64,000 nt of DNA from DATGSL01 sp964645585. GTDB lineage: Bacteria > Verrucomicrobiota > Verrucomicrobiia > Opitutales > T3Sed10-336. Made by a program: the position numbers and the translations under genes. Location of the stretch: positions 1 through 64,000 of the forward strand of contig CAZYAN010000018.1 of NCBI GenBank assembly GCA_964645585.1. The letters run 5' to 3'. The notes under the pieces are model-generated. The model worked only from the letters and a program-made list of their open reading frames with translations. It searched no databases and was not told the origin of the DNA. This document shows, piece by piece, positions 18,344 to 27,443 of this stretch (its first letter is position 1; each line of letters starts with the position of its first letter).

Positions 18344-18445
18344 CGTTGAGTTACCGAATTCTCAGTGAAGTCTTGAGAGCATCTCCGGCAAAGAAACAGA
18401 TTTCGGGCTCAGAGCATCCGCGCCGCAAACGCACGCTGTCAACGC

Positions 18446-19561
18446 TCAATGCGGCGCCGCTCTCTCTCCTCCCGGTTGTGGACGCCCGGTGGCCGTTCCG
18501 CGGAACACCGGCCAATGGCCCTCCGCTGGCGGTCCGAGCGTTTCAAATGCATAAAGACAGGCATCTCGTGCCCCAATGTAAATTCGGTTTCCGTCAGCCA
18601 GGGCCGGCGCGGCAGAAAACGCCGTCGGAAGAACCTTCTTCTCAAGAACCGTCCCGTCCGGGTCGACGACATAAAATCGCCCGGTCTCCGTGCCAAAATA
18701 GCTGTTGCCTTCCGCGTCAATCGCAGCCGCAGAGGCCATGACCCCTTCTATCTTGAGCTGCCACCGAAGAGCCCCGTCGAGGTCCAGAGCAAAAACCTGC
18801 TGTTCTTTGACGCCAAAAACTATCGTTCCATCCGGCCCGATCACCGGCGAGGTGACGATCGGTTCGCCCGCGTCGAAGCGCCAGCGTTCCCGGCCGTTGC
18901 GATCAATTGCGCGAAGAACGCCGTCCAGTCCTCCTAGATAAGCGGTTCCGCTTTCATCGAATGCCGCCGTCGACCAAGTCGGGGTCCCCAGACTTAGCCG
19001 CCATCTTGCCCCTCCATTCAGTTGGAACGAATAAACGGTTCCCCCAGTCGAAGCGATGACCACCGCCTCGCTTCCGAACACGGATGGAGATGCCCGAGCC
19101 GCGCCATCCAGAGCAAAACTCCACCGCAAGCTTCCGTCAGGAGAAAATGAATACAGCATTCCTCGGCTCGACGCGACGTAGACATTGCCTTCGGGATCGA
19201 GAACCACCGCTCCGTTCAGCTCGCTGTCAGCCTCAAAGCTCCATTGCTCCGAACCCGCGGCGGAAACAGCCCGCAAAAAATAATCCGTCCCGCCGAAATA
19301 GACCGTCCCGTCAGCGCCGACAGCGGGAGCTCCAGCAACGGGAAACTCCGTCTGAAAAGCCCACTGCTCGACGCCGTTCGGACCGACCGCGATGAGCCTG
19401 TCATCGTTCGACCCGAAATAGATCGTCCCGTCGGGAGCCACAGCGGCCGTCGATTCCACCCGATCGCCGGTTTCGAATCGCCACAACGCACCGCCTCGTC
19501 CGCCGCACCCGGACAACACAGCCGAAGCAATCAGTAAAACAGCGAAGGGTTTCGCCCTCAT
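18446..19561 (-). CDS. PQQ-like beta-propeller lipoprotein (BamB-like fold)
   Basis: The start at 19561 gives 371 residues with a lipoprotein signal ending in the lipobox LSGC. The rest is a series of about seven repeats of the type DGTIYFGSNDDRLIAVGPNG followed by a WxF strand, the beta-propeller repeat found in PQQ dehydrogenases and BamB. It is likely an outer-membrane or periplasmic lipoprotein. The repeat register matches propeller scaffolds rather than catalysis, and no PQQ-binding residues are evident. It sits downstream of a pseudopilin and of the giant secreted protein gene, perhaps as one transcript. Confidence 0.85.
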   Translation of the reverse strand: MRAKPFAVLLIASAVLSGCGGRGGALWRFETGDRVESTAAVAPDGTIYFGSNDDRLIAVGPNGVEQWAFQTEFPVAGAPAVGADGTVYFGGTDYFLRAVSAAGSEQWSFEADSELNGAVVLDPEGNVYVASSRGMLYSFSPDGSLRWSFALDGAARASPSVFGSEAVVIASTGGTVYSFQLNGGARWRLSLGTPTWSTAAFDESGTAYLGGLDGVLRAIDRNGRERWRFDAGEPIVTSPVIGPDGTIVFGVKEQQVFALDLDGALRWQLKIEGVMASAAAIDAEGNSYFGTETGRFYVVDPDGTVLEKKVLPTAFSAAPALADGNRIYIGARDACLYAFETLGPPAEGHWPVFRGTATGRPQPGGERAAPH

Positions 19562-19614
19562 CGCGCCCCGCCCCGCAATTCGCCTCCGCCGTTCCAACGC
19601 GCGAAACACGGCCA

Positions 19615-20382
19615 TCATGGACAGCGGGTCGCGCTGTGGAAGCTGCGGTCGGAAACCTCGTTGCTGCGCTCCCGGGACACCCATTCCACATGTCCATCGG
19701 CAAAGCCCCAGTTCCAGCCGTCACGCCCGTGATTATTCGTCTCATCGGGACAGTTCTCCAAGCCGTCATCGTCACCATCAAAAACAAGAACGGTGAAGGT
19801 TTCCAAACCGGAGACCGTGACAGGAGTCTTCACAATTCCCTGCATTTCTTTCGTTCCATAAATACCCAGGTACTCGTAGCTGTGCCCTCCGCTGGAATCC
19901 GCCGCGTTCTTCGCGTTAATAAACAAATCATTCAACTGGCCCTGACGATTCATCTCATCCGGCCGGATAATGTTCTTGGTGCTGGGACAGAGGAAAATAT
20001 TATAATCGTCCGTATATTCCGGATACAAGTCCAACGGCGCGTTATCGTTGCTTGCGGTGAGCACGTACCAGAATCCGGTATTCTGCGGCGTCGCTCCCGG
20101 AGGCGCGTCATCCTTCACGATTCCCGCGCGATCTTCCGCGAACAGAAACATAGCAAGGAGCTGCTGGCGGATATTGCTCTGACAGCTCGCTCGTCGCGTT
20201 GATTCACGGACCTGTGCCGTTACCGGGATAAGAATCGCCGCGAGGATGCCGATGATGGCAATAACGGTCAAAAGTTCGATCAGGGTAAAACCCCGATGAG
20301 CTTGTTTACCCCCCGCCGCCCGGTCAATAAGCGGCGGGGCAATCCATTTCGAATGCTGCGATTTTATCTTGGGTTGTCGCAT
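19615..20382 (-). CDS. Type II secretion/pseudopilin-like protein with H-X9-DG-type C terminus
   Basis: A 255-residue protein with a type IV prepilin signal. The cleavage site is in HRGFTLIELL, followed by the hydrophobic helix TVIAIIGILAAILIPV. The C terminus has HGRDGWNWGFADGHVEWV, the motif of the prepilin-type 'H-X9-DG' family that is abundant in Planctomycetes and Verrucomicrobia. A strong ribosome-binding site (GGAGGAAA) precedes the ATG at 20382. Two Cys pairs in the body may form disulfides. It probably contributes to a pseudopilus or surface structure; none of the other secretion genes are visible here. Confidence 0.88.
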   Translation of the reverse strand: MRQPKIKSQHSKWIAPPLIDRAAGGKQAHRGFTLIELLTVIAIIGILAAILIPVTAQVRESTRRASCQSNIRQQLLAMFLFAEDRAGIVKDDAPPGATPQNTGFWYVLTASNDNAPLDLYPEYTDDYNIFLCPSTKNIIRPDEMNRQGQLNDLFINAKNAADSSGGHSYEYLGIYGTKEMQGIVKTPVTVSGLETFTVLVFDGDDDGLENCPDETNNHGRDGWNWGFADGHVEWVSRERSNEVSDRSFHSATRCP

Positions 20383-20422
20383 TTCATTTCCTCCGTCTGA
20401 ACGGGTATGCCGTCTCGGTTGA

Positions 20423-23400
20423 TTATCGAGTCAATCGCCAGAACACACGCTGGGCGCCAGCCGGAATCGGTCCGCTCCATGTCGTATCCGTCCGATCCGT
20501 ATCGACCGTTTCCCAACTCCCGTCTGTCAGGTCAAAACAACGCTCCACATTGTACGGCTCGCCCGACGGGTTATCGACGGTCAATACGATCGTCTCCCCA
20601 ACCTTCTCGATCGCAGTGACGGTGAGATCGCCGCCCACGCCGCCGGCCACACCATAGACTTCCACCGACAGGAAGTGCGCGTCAGCACTCTGCCAGCTGG
20701 TGAAACCGTAGCGACCGCCGCCCGAGGGTGCCATGGAGTCAGTCCACTCCCAGCGGTGATGACTACCGGGGTTATCGACTTCGAAGGCCGTCATCACATA
20801 CCTTTGCCCGGACCGCATCAGGCTGACTTGGAACGGCTGTCCCGGACGGTATACGAAGCCGGTGTCGCCGATCAGAACATCCGTCCAAACGCCGTTCTGC
20901 TTCCTGCTGACGGCAACTCCAGAAGGAATGCTCCCGTCAAAACCCGGAATGGTATTCGCGAATAAAATACGTCCATAGTTGTTATTATCCACGTAGTCGA
21001 ACACGATGCCATTCGCGCCGTGATCAAACGGATGGATTCCGAATTCGATAAGATACCCGGCCAAACCCGCCCCGGGCGCAAGCAATGTCGGTCCGTCGGC
21101 GTCCCCAGCATGACTGGAGGAACTGCCGCTCGTCGCCTGCCCTTGATTGCTCGCTTCCGCAATCGAACCGTGGGCGCTGACATACCAGTCACCTCCCAGT
21201 TCGGGATGCCCGTCGAACGGATTCTCCCAGCCGACCGGAAACTCGTCCGGCTCCGGAGCCGAGCTCCAGTCTTCATCGAGGACAACCGTGCCATCCAAGA
21301 TGACCTTGAACGATTCGAACAGCGTTCCGGCGTTCACCGGATTCCAGTCGGTGTTTTCCGCAAAGCCGCCCTGCGCCCACGTGCCGAAGCCGGCGCGGCC
21401 GGATCCCAGCTCGTCGTCGATCGTGAACTCGCGATGCCCGAACGATGCCGTCTGCCAGCTGCCGCTCGTCTGCTCCCAGCCGGAGACCGCAACATCAATC
21501 TTTGGCACACCGCCGTCCATCCGCGGTGTGAAGCGGACGCGCATCCGCTTATACCCTTGCACATCGGCCGGATCCGTGAAGGGTCCCTCCGGAAGAACGA
21601 GCGCTGAGTAAACACCGTCGATTCTTTTCTGGATCGAGATCGCCTGCAGCGGCCGGGTGTCGGCGTTGCTGACCTCGCCCGCGATCGCGACCCGGTACCA
21701 GTTCAATTCATCCTGATAGCGGAAAAAGAAGGTGTTTCCATCATTATCACCCGCCGAGAACACAATCTCGACGGCCGCGTCGTCCCATCCCGGCTCCCAG
21801 CTGTCCGCGCGAACGACCATTGTCGGGCCGTCAAAACTGACGTTATTGACAACAGGCACGGGCACGCCGTCCGGATGAAACGGATCCTGCGCGCTGCGGC
21901 TGTCGTTGCTGCCTTCCCAGGCGCCCCGGAAACCGCTGCCGAAATCGCGAATGATAAAGCCGCCCGCGAGGATTGGATCCCGCTGCGCGTTTTCCCAAAT
22001 CGACAAAGGAACTTCACCCGCCGCGAATAGTTCATCCGCATGTGCCGGATCGGTTCCGCGACGATATTCTTCTAGATGGGTAAAGCCGTCTCCATCGTCA
22101 TCGTCGGACGGACCGCGGCTGAGGTCGCCAAAATACTCGATTTCCCAATCGTCAGGCAGACCATCCGCATCCGAGTCGGCGGCGAAATTCGCCACAGCCG
22201 TAAGCGGCTGACGCATGTCCATCCCGCGAAGATTGGCGGTATTGCTGTGGAGATCGCCGCTCCAGCCAGTGAAGATGCTCCCGGCGTCAGGAATCGCCTC
22301 AATGTTGAAGAGAGCCGTCGGTTCCAGCCAGAGTTCTCCCGCGCTTTCGATCTCCGTCACCTCGGAACTGCCTCCGTAAAGGACCATATCGTCGAAGCCC
22401 GCGCCCAGGGAATTGCGGAATGCAATCGTTCCTACACCGCTCCCGGTTCCGCCCCAGGCGTACAGACGGAAGGTTATCTCACCGGTCACGTTCTGCAGTT
22501 CCGGATGCGGGGGAAATAAAATCGTCCGGTCGGTAATCACCGTTCCCGACGCCTGATCCTGAATGCGGACGGATTCGATAATCTCATAGGTGGCAAAATC
22601 ATCGAGACTGTAGAGCAGAGCGATGCTGTGCGGCCCTGTCTCAGTGTAACGATAATTAAAATACAGCGAATTGAGCGCCACCGATTCCCCCGGAACCGGC
22701 TGCACTTTGAATTCGAAATATTTGTCGCGCTGAATCGCGGAAGCCAGGTTCGGTGTATGCCGCCACATGCTTGCGCTCAATCCACCCGCGGAAAGATCCG
22801 CCGGGCGCAGGCCCTCTTCCGTATCCTCGTCATACACCGGTGTGCGGCGCAGGACTGAGGGAAGCATGTCTGGTGCAACAGTCGATGTCGGCACACCGTT
22901 CATATTCGAGAGTTCGCCAGGACCAAGCTCTCCTTCCACGGGGGGAACCCGGTCCGCTGGCGGAACCCGATATCCTGAAAAATCCCAGCCGAGCAGCGGG
23001 CGGCGTTCCGCGGTGGAAATTTCCACGGTCCCGGAACCATTGACCGCGGCGGACAGCCGGTGCTCTTTCTGCCAGCGCCACTCAAGCGTGGACGCTTCGT
23101 TTAGCGTGAATGTTGTCTCACTCCCCGTCCCCTCCGCGGTTACCGATCCCGTTCCGCTCCAGCCAAGGAGGGCATTCCGAATGTCAGCGGACTCCGCGAC
23201 CACTTCGGGAGCCGTTGCATGAACCACACTTCCCGCCTGGAAGGTATGCAGACCCGGCGCCGGATTGGGGCCCTCGATCTCGGAAATTATCTGCAGCGGC
23301 AACTGATCGCCCAGATCTGGATCGACGATCACGGTGCCCGTGATCAGCGGTCCTCCGATCTGGTTGGCATTCTCCCGCCCTAAAGCTGTCGTATTGGTCG

Positions 23401-24142
23401 CGACCGTGCTCGCGTTACCCCATGCATAAAGGCGAAAAGTGACCTTCGTTCCGCCTGGAATGTTTTGAAGATCTTCGATCCCAGACAGAACAAAAGTCGG
23501 CATTTCGTTCCCCTCGCCCTGCCCGGCGACATCCCCCAGCATGTAGTTGTAATTCTCCGCAATCCCGCCCGATCCGGAACCGCGGCCGCGATAGTAGAAG
23601 TAGCTTTCCGTCCAGCCCAGCATATCCCAGATCGGTCCTTGCGGAACAATGGTGTGGCCCGGGGTGGCAAAACCGTCGAAACTGTATTGCCATTCAAAAT
23701 ACATCGGGCCGTTGTGCGCCGAACGGCGCAGCGAATGAACGAGGCCGTCGAGCGATGCCACATAACCGGGCGCGACGGTGAAACTGAACTCGTAATATTC
23801 CTCCTCATCGATGGCCATCTGCCTGCCGTCCTCGCCGTCGGGGATGGTTAACCAATTGTCCGAGGACATCCCGCGGCCGAGATCGTAAGGATCAATTCCG
23901 GCCCCGCGAATGATTCCCTCAGCGGATAAACCTTCCGCGACTTCCGTTGGGGGTGTGACTGGCTGCGTGCCGCCCTGACCTTCGAGACTGTAACGAAGAA
24001 TCGTGTCGGCCTCCAGGGAAGCCGCGGTGAAAAAGGCTCCCAAGGCCATCGCAAACAGCAGATTGCGAAAGGCGGAAACAGGGTGCCGGAGGAGCGAGTG
24101 CGGGAGGCCCGTGCGGGGCGCGTCAGTGAGCAACTTGGTCAT
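20423..24142 (-). CDS. Giant secreted multidomain protein (beta-sandwich modules, calcium-binding repeat)
   Basis: 1239 residues with an N-terminal signal peptide (NLLFAMALGAFFTAASLEA). Two related modules follow, at about 45-270 and 385-600; both have a YxEFxxxPxPG-like start, a GPxSxxLxYSxDxFAT strand and an ITFRLYAWGG end. Between and after them are short GWSG segments of the bacterial repeat type. At about 657-700 is a DSDADGLPDDWEIEYFGDLS stretch with a DDDDGDGFTHLEEYRRGTDP part, a calcium-binding thrombospondin type 3-like region. Two concanavalin-like modules (about 740-960 and 990-1170) precede a C-terminal fibronectin-like module that ends in VFWRLTR. No catalytic motif is evident. 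It is probably a surface or polysaccharide-binding protein. The large length and export signal are directly visible; the function is not. Confidence 0.8.
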   Translation of the reverse strand: MTKLLTDAPRTGLPHSLLRHPVSAFRNLLFAMALGAFFTAASLEADTILRYSLEGQGGTQPVTPPTEVAEGLSAEGIIRGAGIDPYDLGRGMSSDNWLTIPDGEDGRQMAIDEEEYYEFSFTVAPGYVASLDGLVHSLRRSAHNGPMYFEWQYSFDGFATPGHTIVPQGPIWDMLGWTESYFYYRGRGSGSGGIAENYNYMLGDVAGQGEGNEMPTFVLSGIEDLQNIPGGTKVTFRLYAWGNASTVATNTTALGRENANQIGGPLITGTVIVDPDLGDQLPLQIISEIEGPNPAPGLHTFQAGSVVHATAPEVVAESADIRNALLGWSGTGSVTAEGTGSETTFTLNEASTLEWRWQKEHRLSAAVNGSGTVEISTAERRPLLGWDFSGYRVPPADRVPPVEGELGPGELSNMNGVPTSTVAPDMLPSVLRRTPVYDEDTEEGLRPADLSAGGLSASMWRHTPNLASAIQRDKYFEFKVQPVPGESVALNSLYFNYRYTETGPHSIALLYSLDDFATYEIIESVRIQDQASGTVITDRTILFPPHPELQNVTGEITFRLYAWGGTGSGVGTIAFRNSLGAGFDDMVLYGGSSEVTEIESAGELWLEPTALFNIEAIPDAGSIFTGWSGDLHSNTANLRGMDMRQPLTAVANFAADSDADGLPDDWEIEYFGDLSRGPSDDDDGDGFTHLEEYRRGTDPAHADELFAAGEVPLSIWENAQRDPILAGGFIIRDFGSGFRGAWEGSNDSRSAQDPFHPDGVPVPVVNNVSFDGPTMVVRADSWEPGWDDAAVEIVFSAGDNDGNTFFFRYQDELNWYRVAIAGEVSNADTRPLQAISIQKRIDGVYSALVLPEGPFTDPADVQGYKRMRVRFTPRMDGGVPKIDVAVSGWEQTSGSWQTASFGHREFTIDDELGSGRAGFGTWAQGGFAENTDWNPVNAGTLFESFKVILDGTVVLDEDWSSAPEPDEFPVGWENPFDGHPELGGDWYVSAHGSIAEASNQGQATSGSSSSHAGDADGPTLLAPGAGLAGYLIEFGIHPFDHGANGIVFDYVDNNNYGRILFANTIPGFDGSIPSGVAVSRKQNGVWTDVLIGDTGFVYRPGQPFQVSLMRSGQRYVMTAFEVDNPGSHHRWEWTDSMAPSGGGRYGFTSWQSADAHFLSVEVYGVAGGVGGDLTVTAIEKVGETIVLTVDNPSGEPYNVERCFDLTDGSWETVDTDRTDTTWSGPIPAGAQRVFWRLTR

Positions 24143-24312
24143 GGTTGGATTCGCGCAAGGCGCTTAGTTAGGGTTTTGTTATCGGGTGCGAAGAACTTTA
24201 CCTAAAAGAATTTTTTCTATATTTTGTGTCAACTTCTTTTTTTAATGAATGTCAGACGTCACAGACGTTCGCGACGGCGAATACGATAAGTGCCGCGGGT
24301 TACATTTATATC

Positions 24313-25719
24313 TCATTGCCGTGACAATCTTGTCGCACTTGCTTCCAGAATTCGTTGAGAAAGCAGGCCCGCCCGCGGATGGTCGCTCATCGCCTCCCAG
24401 TCGGCTGAAAACGCGTCATACACCGCATCGTCCCGCAGCCGCAGAAGGACTTCGTCATTCGATCGCAAGGCCGGGCTCGTGTAGTTGTGCGACCCCGTGA
24501 AAACAAGCCGCTCCCGCAGGCGTCCGATCCCGTGGTCGACAAGCAGGTATTTGGAGTGAACAAACGGGAAATGAATGACTTCAACCCCGCCTCCGACAAG
24601 TGCGGCGACAACATTGGCACCCGCTTCTTCCGCATTCAGAATCACGCGAACTTCGGTGCCCGCGCTGTCGAGAGCCGCCAGCCGGTTCGCGATCGCGACC
24701 CGCGCATTGCTCCAGAACGCCATCGCCACATGAATTTGCCCCTCGGGGCCGACCCCGAGTTCGTCGAGAATTTCGACGACCGTGTCGTTCTCCCCCGTGG
24801 ATCCGTTCCCTTCCGACCGGGGAAAGAAGTACGCCTGGACGAAACCGTCATCTTCCCCTTCCCGGTAATAGTCGAGATCGTCCCGCTCCCGGTAGAGATC
24901 ATTCCAATACATGTGGTAATCGTTATAGAGGCCGGTGTCGTTCCGGATGATCACCATGTTGTTCGCGAACCGGATCTGCGTGAACGTCAGGTTGGCGGAT
25001 GACTGCACAACGACGTCGCGCGAACCGTCCGCGAGTTCGGAAAACAGGAAGAATTTGTTGTGGTTGATCCGCCCGCCGTGACAGCCGTTCGGCGTTCCTT
25101 CCGCGTCGCGGCAAACCAACACCCGGCCGGACCGAAGCGACTGCTGGAGTTTCGTCACCGCCGGATAGTCGCTTCCGATGATCAGCCGAACGTCGACCCC
25201 GCGCTGATACGCCTCGATGAACGCGTCCGCCATCGTGGTTCGACTCCACGTGTAAACGGCGGCGAGAACTTCCGATCCCGGCTTTGCGAGCGCGAGCAGT
25301 TCCTTTACTTTCTCCTCAAGCGTCAAATCTTCCTCAGCGCCGGTCGGCCCAGGCACCGAGAAGTAAACCTCCACCTCCCGGTCCAATTTGATCGGGCCTA
25401 AATCCAGCACCCGGTAGAAGCCTCGCTGCCCGGCGGGAAGCAAATCAATCGCCAGCATCTCTCCGGTCGCCTCGTACGGCGCTCCCGCCGCAACGGTCCA
25501 GTCGCACAAGTTCTCCGATTGCTGCAACTCGTATTGAAATCCCGGATTCGTTTTCCAGCGCAACTGCCACTGTCCCGTTCCATCGTTCAGAACTTCAAGC
25601 ACGGGAGGCGCCGCACCCGCATCGAGCGGATTGGATGTGGCGAAAAAAAAGACGCCAGCCAGGGCGATGAGGAGCGCCCCGAAAATCCACCTGCGATTGC
25701 TGGCAACAAAATGCGACAT
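24313..25719 (-). CDS. Exported phospholipase D-like protein
   Basis: A 468-residue protein with an N-terminal membrane anchor or signal (WIFGALLIALAGVFFFATS). Residues about 35-110 form a short module (QYELQQSENLCDWT to GFYRVLDLG) like the last module of the neighbouring giant protein. The rest is a phospholipase D fold with two catalytic motifs: INHNKFFLFSE near residue 220 and VHSKYLLVDHGIGRL near 400, both with the H-x-K pattern followed by a Asp or Glu. Either a phosphodiesterase or a nuclease activity outside the cytoplasm is possible. It starts two bases after the glpD stop and so belongs to the same transcript. Confidence 0.85.
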   Translation of the reverse strand: MSHFVASNRRWIFGALLIALAGVFFFATSNPLDAGAAPPVLEVLNDGTGQWQLRWKTNPGFQYELQQSENLCDWTVAAGAPYEATGEMLAIDLLPAGQRGFYRVLDLGPIKLDREVEVYFSVPGPTGAEEDLTLEEKVKELLALAKPGSEVLAAVYTWSRTTMADAFIEAYQRGVDVRLIIGSDYPAVTKLQQSLRSGRVLVCRDAEGTPNGCHGGRINHNKFFLFSELADGSRDVVVQSSANLTFTQIRFANNMVIIRNDTGLYNDYHMYWNDLYRERDDLDYYREGEDDGFVQAYFFPRSEGNGSTGENDTVVEILDELGVGPEGQIHVAMAFWSNARVAIANRLAALDSAGTEVRVILNAEEAGANVVAALVGGGVEVIHFPFVHSKYLLVDHGIGRLRERLVFTGSHNYTSPALRSNDEVLLRLRDDAVYDAFSADWEAMSDHPRAGLLSQRILEASATRLSRQ

Positions 25720-25721
25720 TT

Positions 25722-27416
25722 TCAGCCCGCGCTTTTATCTTCTATTGCGCGCCGCGCCGAATGTGCGATTCGCGCCTTTTCCTTCGATCCGCTTTCTCCT
25801 CCGCCCCCTTGGGAGTTCATGGGCACAGGCGCGAGAAGATAGCCGCTCGCCAAATTCCGGAACTCTCGCACCTGTGCGGCTTCCCAAGCCGAATCCCGGT
25901 GCAGTTCGGCCGCGAGCAGCCGTGCGACTTCAGGTGCGACTTCCGTCGAGGCCGCGGCGTCTTGCAAAAGCGCCCGCGTCCGCCGGGCAAGAACATCCTC
26001 GACCGATCGCGCCATTTCATAACGCGCCGCCCACACAACCTGAACCGCCCACGCGTCCAGCCGAGGATGGAGCGGTTTGCCAAGCTCCGGCTGCCGCGCG
26101 ATCAGTTCTCGCAGCTTCGGCGCTTCCATCCCGTAAACGGCAAAAGGATCGTCATCCGGCAACGCCGTCTCCGGCGATCCGTGCAGGCGCAGATCGCGCG
26201 TCAAGCTCGGACGGTGTGCGACATCAGCCACCGTTTCCGCCTGGTTGACCGCGTCTTCCCCCATTAACCGGTAAGTGGTCCATTTCCCTCCGAGGACGGT
26301 GACGAGTCCGCCATTCGACACGACGATCGTATGGTCGCGCGAAAGCGCCGCCGTCGACTTGCCGCCGCTCACCTTGATCAATGGCCGCAGTCCCGAAAAG
26401 GCGCTGCAAACATCGTCCGGCCCCGGCGTCTCACCGAGATACCTGGCCGCGTGCGTTAAAAGGAATTCGATTTCTTGCTCCAGTGGACGCGGTTCCAGGC
26501 TCGGCTCCTCGACCGGCAGATCGGTCGTGCCGACCACAACCCGATTCTGCCACGGGAGAGCGAACAACACCCGGCCGTCGTCCGTTTTCGGGACCATCAG
26601 CGCCTCGCTCCCCGGGAGGAAGCGTCGCGGCAGAACCAGATGACTCCCTTGGCTTGCCACCAGCATCGGCTTCTCATCAGGTGTCTCCATCGTACGGATA
26701 CGGTCTGAGAAGACGCCCGCGGCGTTGATCACGCACCGCGCCCGAATCGCGAGTTCCTCGCCGGTTTCCTCATCCCGAACACGCGCTCCGCGAACGCGGT
26801 TTCCTTCCATAATAAGCCCGGTCACCCGCGCGTAATTCAGCGCAACCGCGCCTCGCACAACAGCCGTCCGGACCAGCGACACCGCCATCCGCGCGTCGTC
26901 AAACTGTCCATCCGTGTAACGAATTCCGCCGCGGAGTCCCTCCCCGTTCACGCCGGGCAGTCGGCAAAGTGTCTCCTTTCGGGAGAGAAGGGATGAATGT
27001 CCGAGGCTGAGCCGGCCGGAAAGACGGTCGTACAGCGTGAGGCCCGCCCCGTAGAAAAGTTTATCGTGCCACTTGTAGGCGGGAATGATAAAGCCCAGCG
27101 CGCGGCTGAGGTGCGGGGCGTTGCGGCAGGCGAATCCGCGTTCACGCAAAGCGCTTCGCACCAGAGAGATGTCACCATTTTTTAAATATCGAACTCCGCC
27201 GTGGAGCAGTTTGGTGCTGCGGCTCGAAGTTCCCTTGGCGAAATCGTGCTGCTCCACCAAAACAACTCGATACCCGCGCGAGGCCGCTTCAACAGCGCTG
27301 CCGAGTCCGGTGGCGCCGCCGCCGATAATGAGGAAATCCCACGGATCGCCTTCCTGCTTCAATCGCTCCAACTGTTCGTCACGTTGCATTTTTTCCAAAG
27401 TCTTTGACCTGATCAT
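25722..27416 (-). CDS. glpD: Aerobic glycerol-3-phosphate dehydrogenase
   Basis: GlpD is an FAD-dependent, membrane-associated enzyme that oxidises glycerol-3-phosphate to dihydroxyacetone phosphate. Using the ATG at 27416 gives 564 residues. The FAD-binding motif IIGGGATGLGSAVEAASRG lies near residue 29, followed by TSSRSTKLLHGGVRYL, which is a hallmark of the family, and VLGGKWTTYRLMGEDAVN in the C-terminal half. A longer reading from a TTG at 27431 would add five residues. It lies between the Na/Pi transporter gene (27 bases upstream) and the PLD-like gene (2 bases downstream), likely one operon. glpK is further upstream on the same strand. Confidence 0.94.
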   Translation of the reverse strand: MIRSKTLEKMQRDEQLERLKQEGDPWDFLIIGGGATGLGSAVEAASRGYRVVLVEQHDFAKGTSSRSTKLLHGGVRYLKNGDISLVRSALRERGFACRNAPHLSRALGFIIPAYKWHDKLFYGAGLTLYDRLSGRLSLGHSSLLSRKETLCRLPGVNGEGLRGGIRYTDGQFDDARMAVSLVRTAVVRGAVALNYARVTGLIMEGNRVRGARVRDEETGEELAIRARCVINAAGVFSDRIRTMETPDEKPMLVASQGSHLVLPRRFLPGSEALMVPKTDDGRVLFALPWQNRVVVGTTDLPVEEPSLEPRPLEQEIEFLLTHAARYLGETPGPDDVCSAFSGLRPLIKVSGGKSTAALSRDHTIVVSNGGLVTVLGGKWTTYRLMGEDAVNQAETVADVAHRPSLTRDLRLHGSPETALPDDDPFAVYGMEAPKLRELIARQPELGKPLHPRLDAWAVQVVWAARYEMARSVEDVLARRTRALLQDAAASTEVAPEVARLLAAELHRDSAWEAAQVREFRNLASGYLLAPVPMNSQGGGGESGSKEKARIAHSARRAIEDKSAG

Positions 27417-27443
27417 GGGATTCCGCGGCAAACCTTCTGGGCT

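Noticed and set aside
24227..24232. TTGACA upstream of the giant secreted protein gene as promoter
   Set aside because: The -35 is perfect and preceded by an A-rich stretch, but no acceptable -10 follows; left out of the features.
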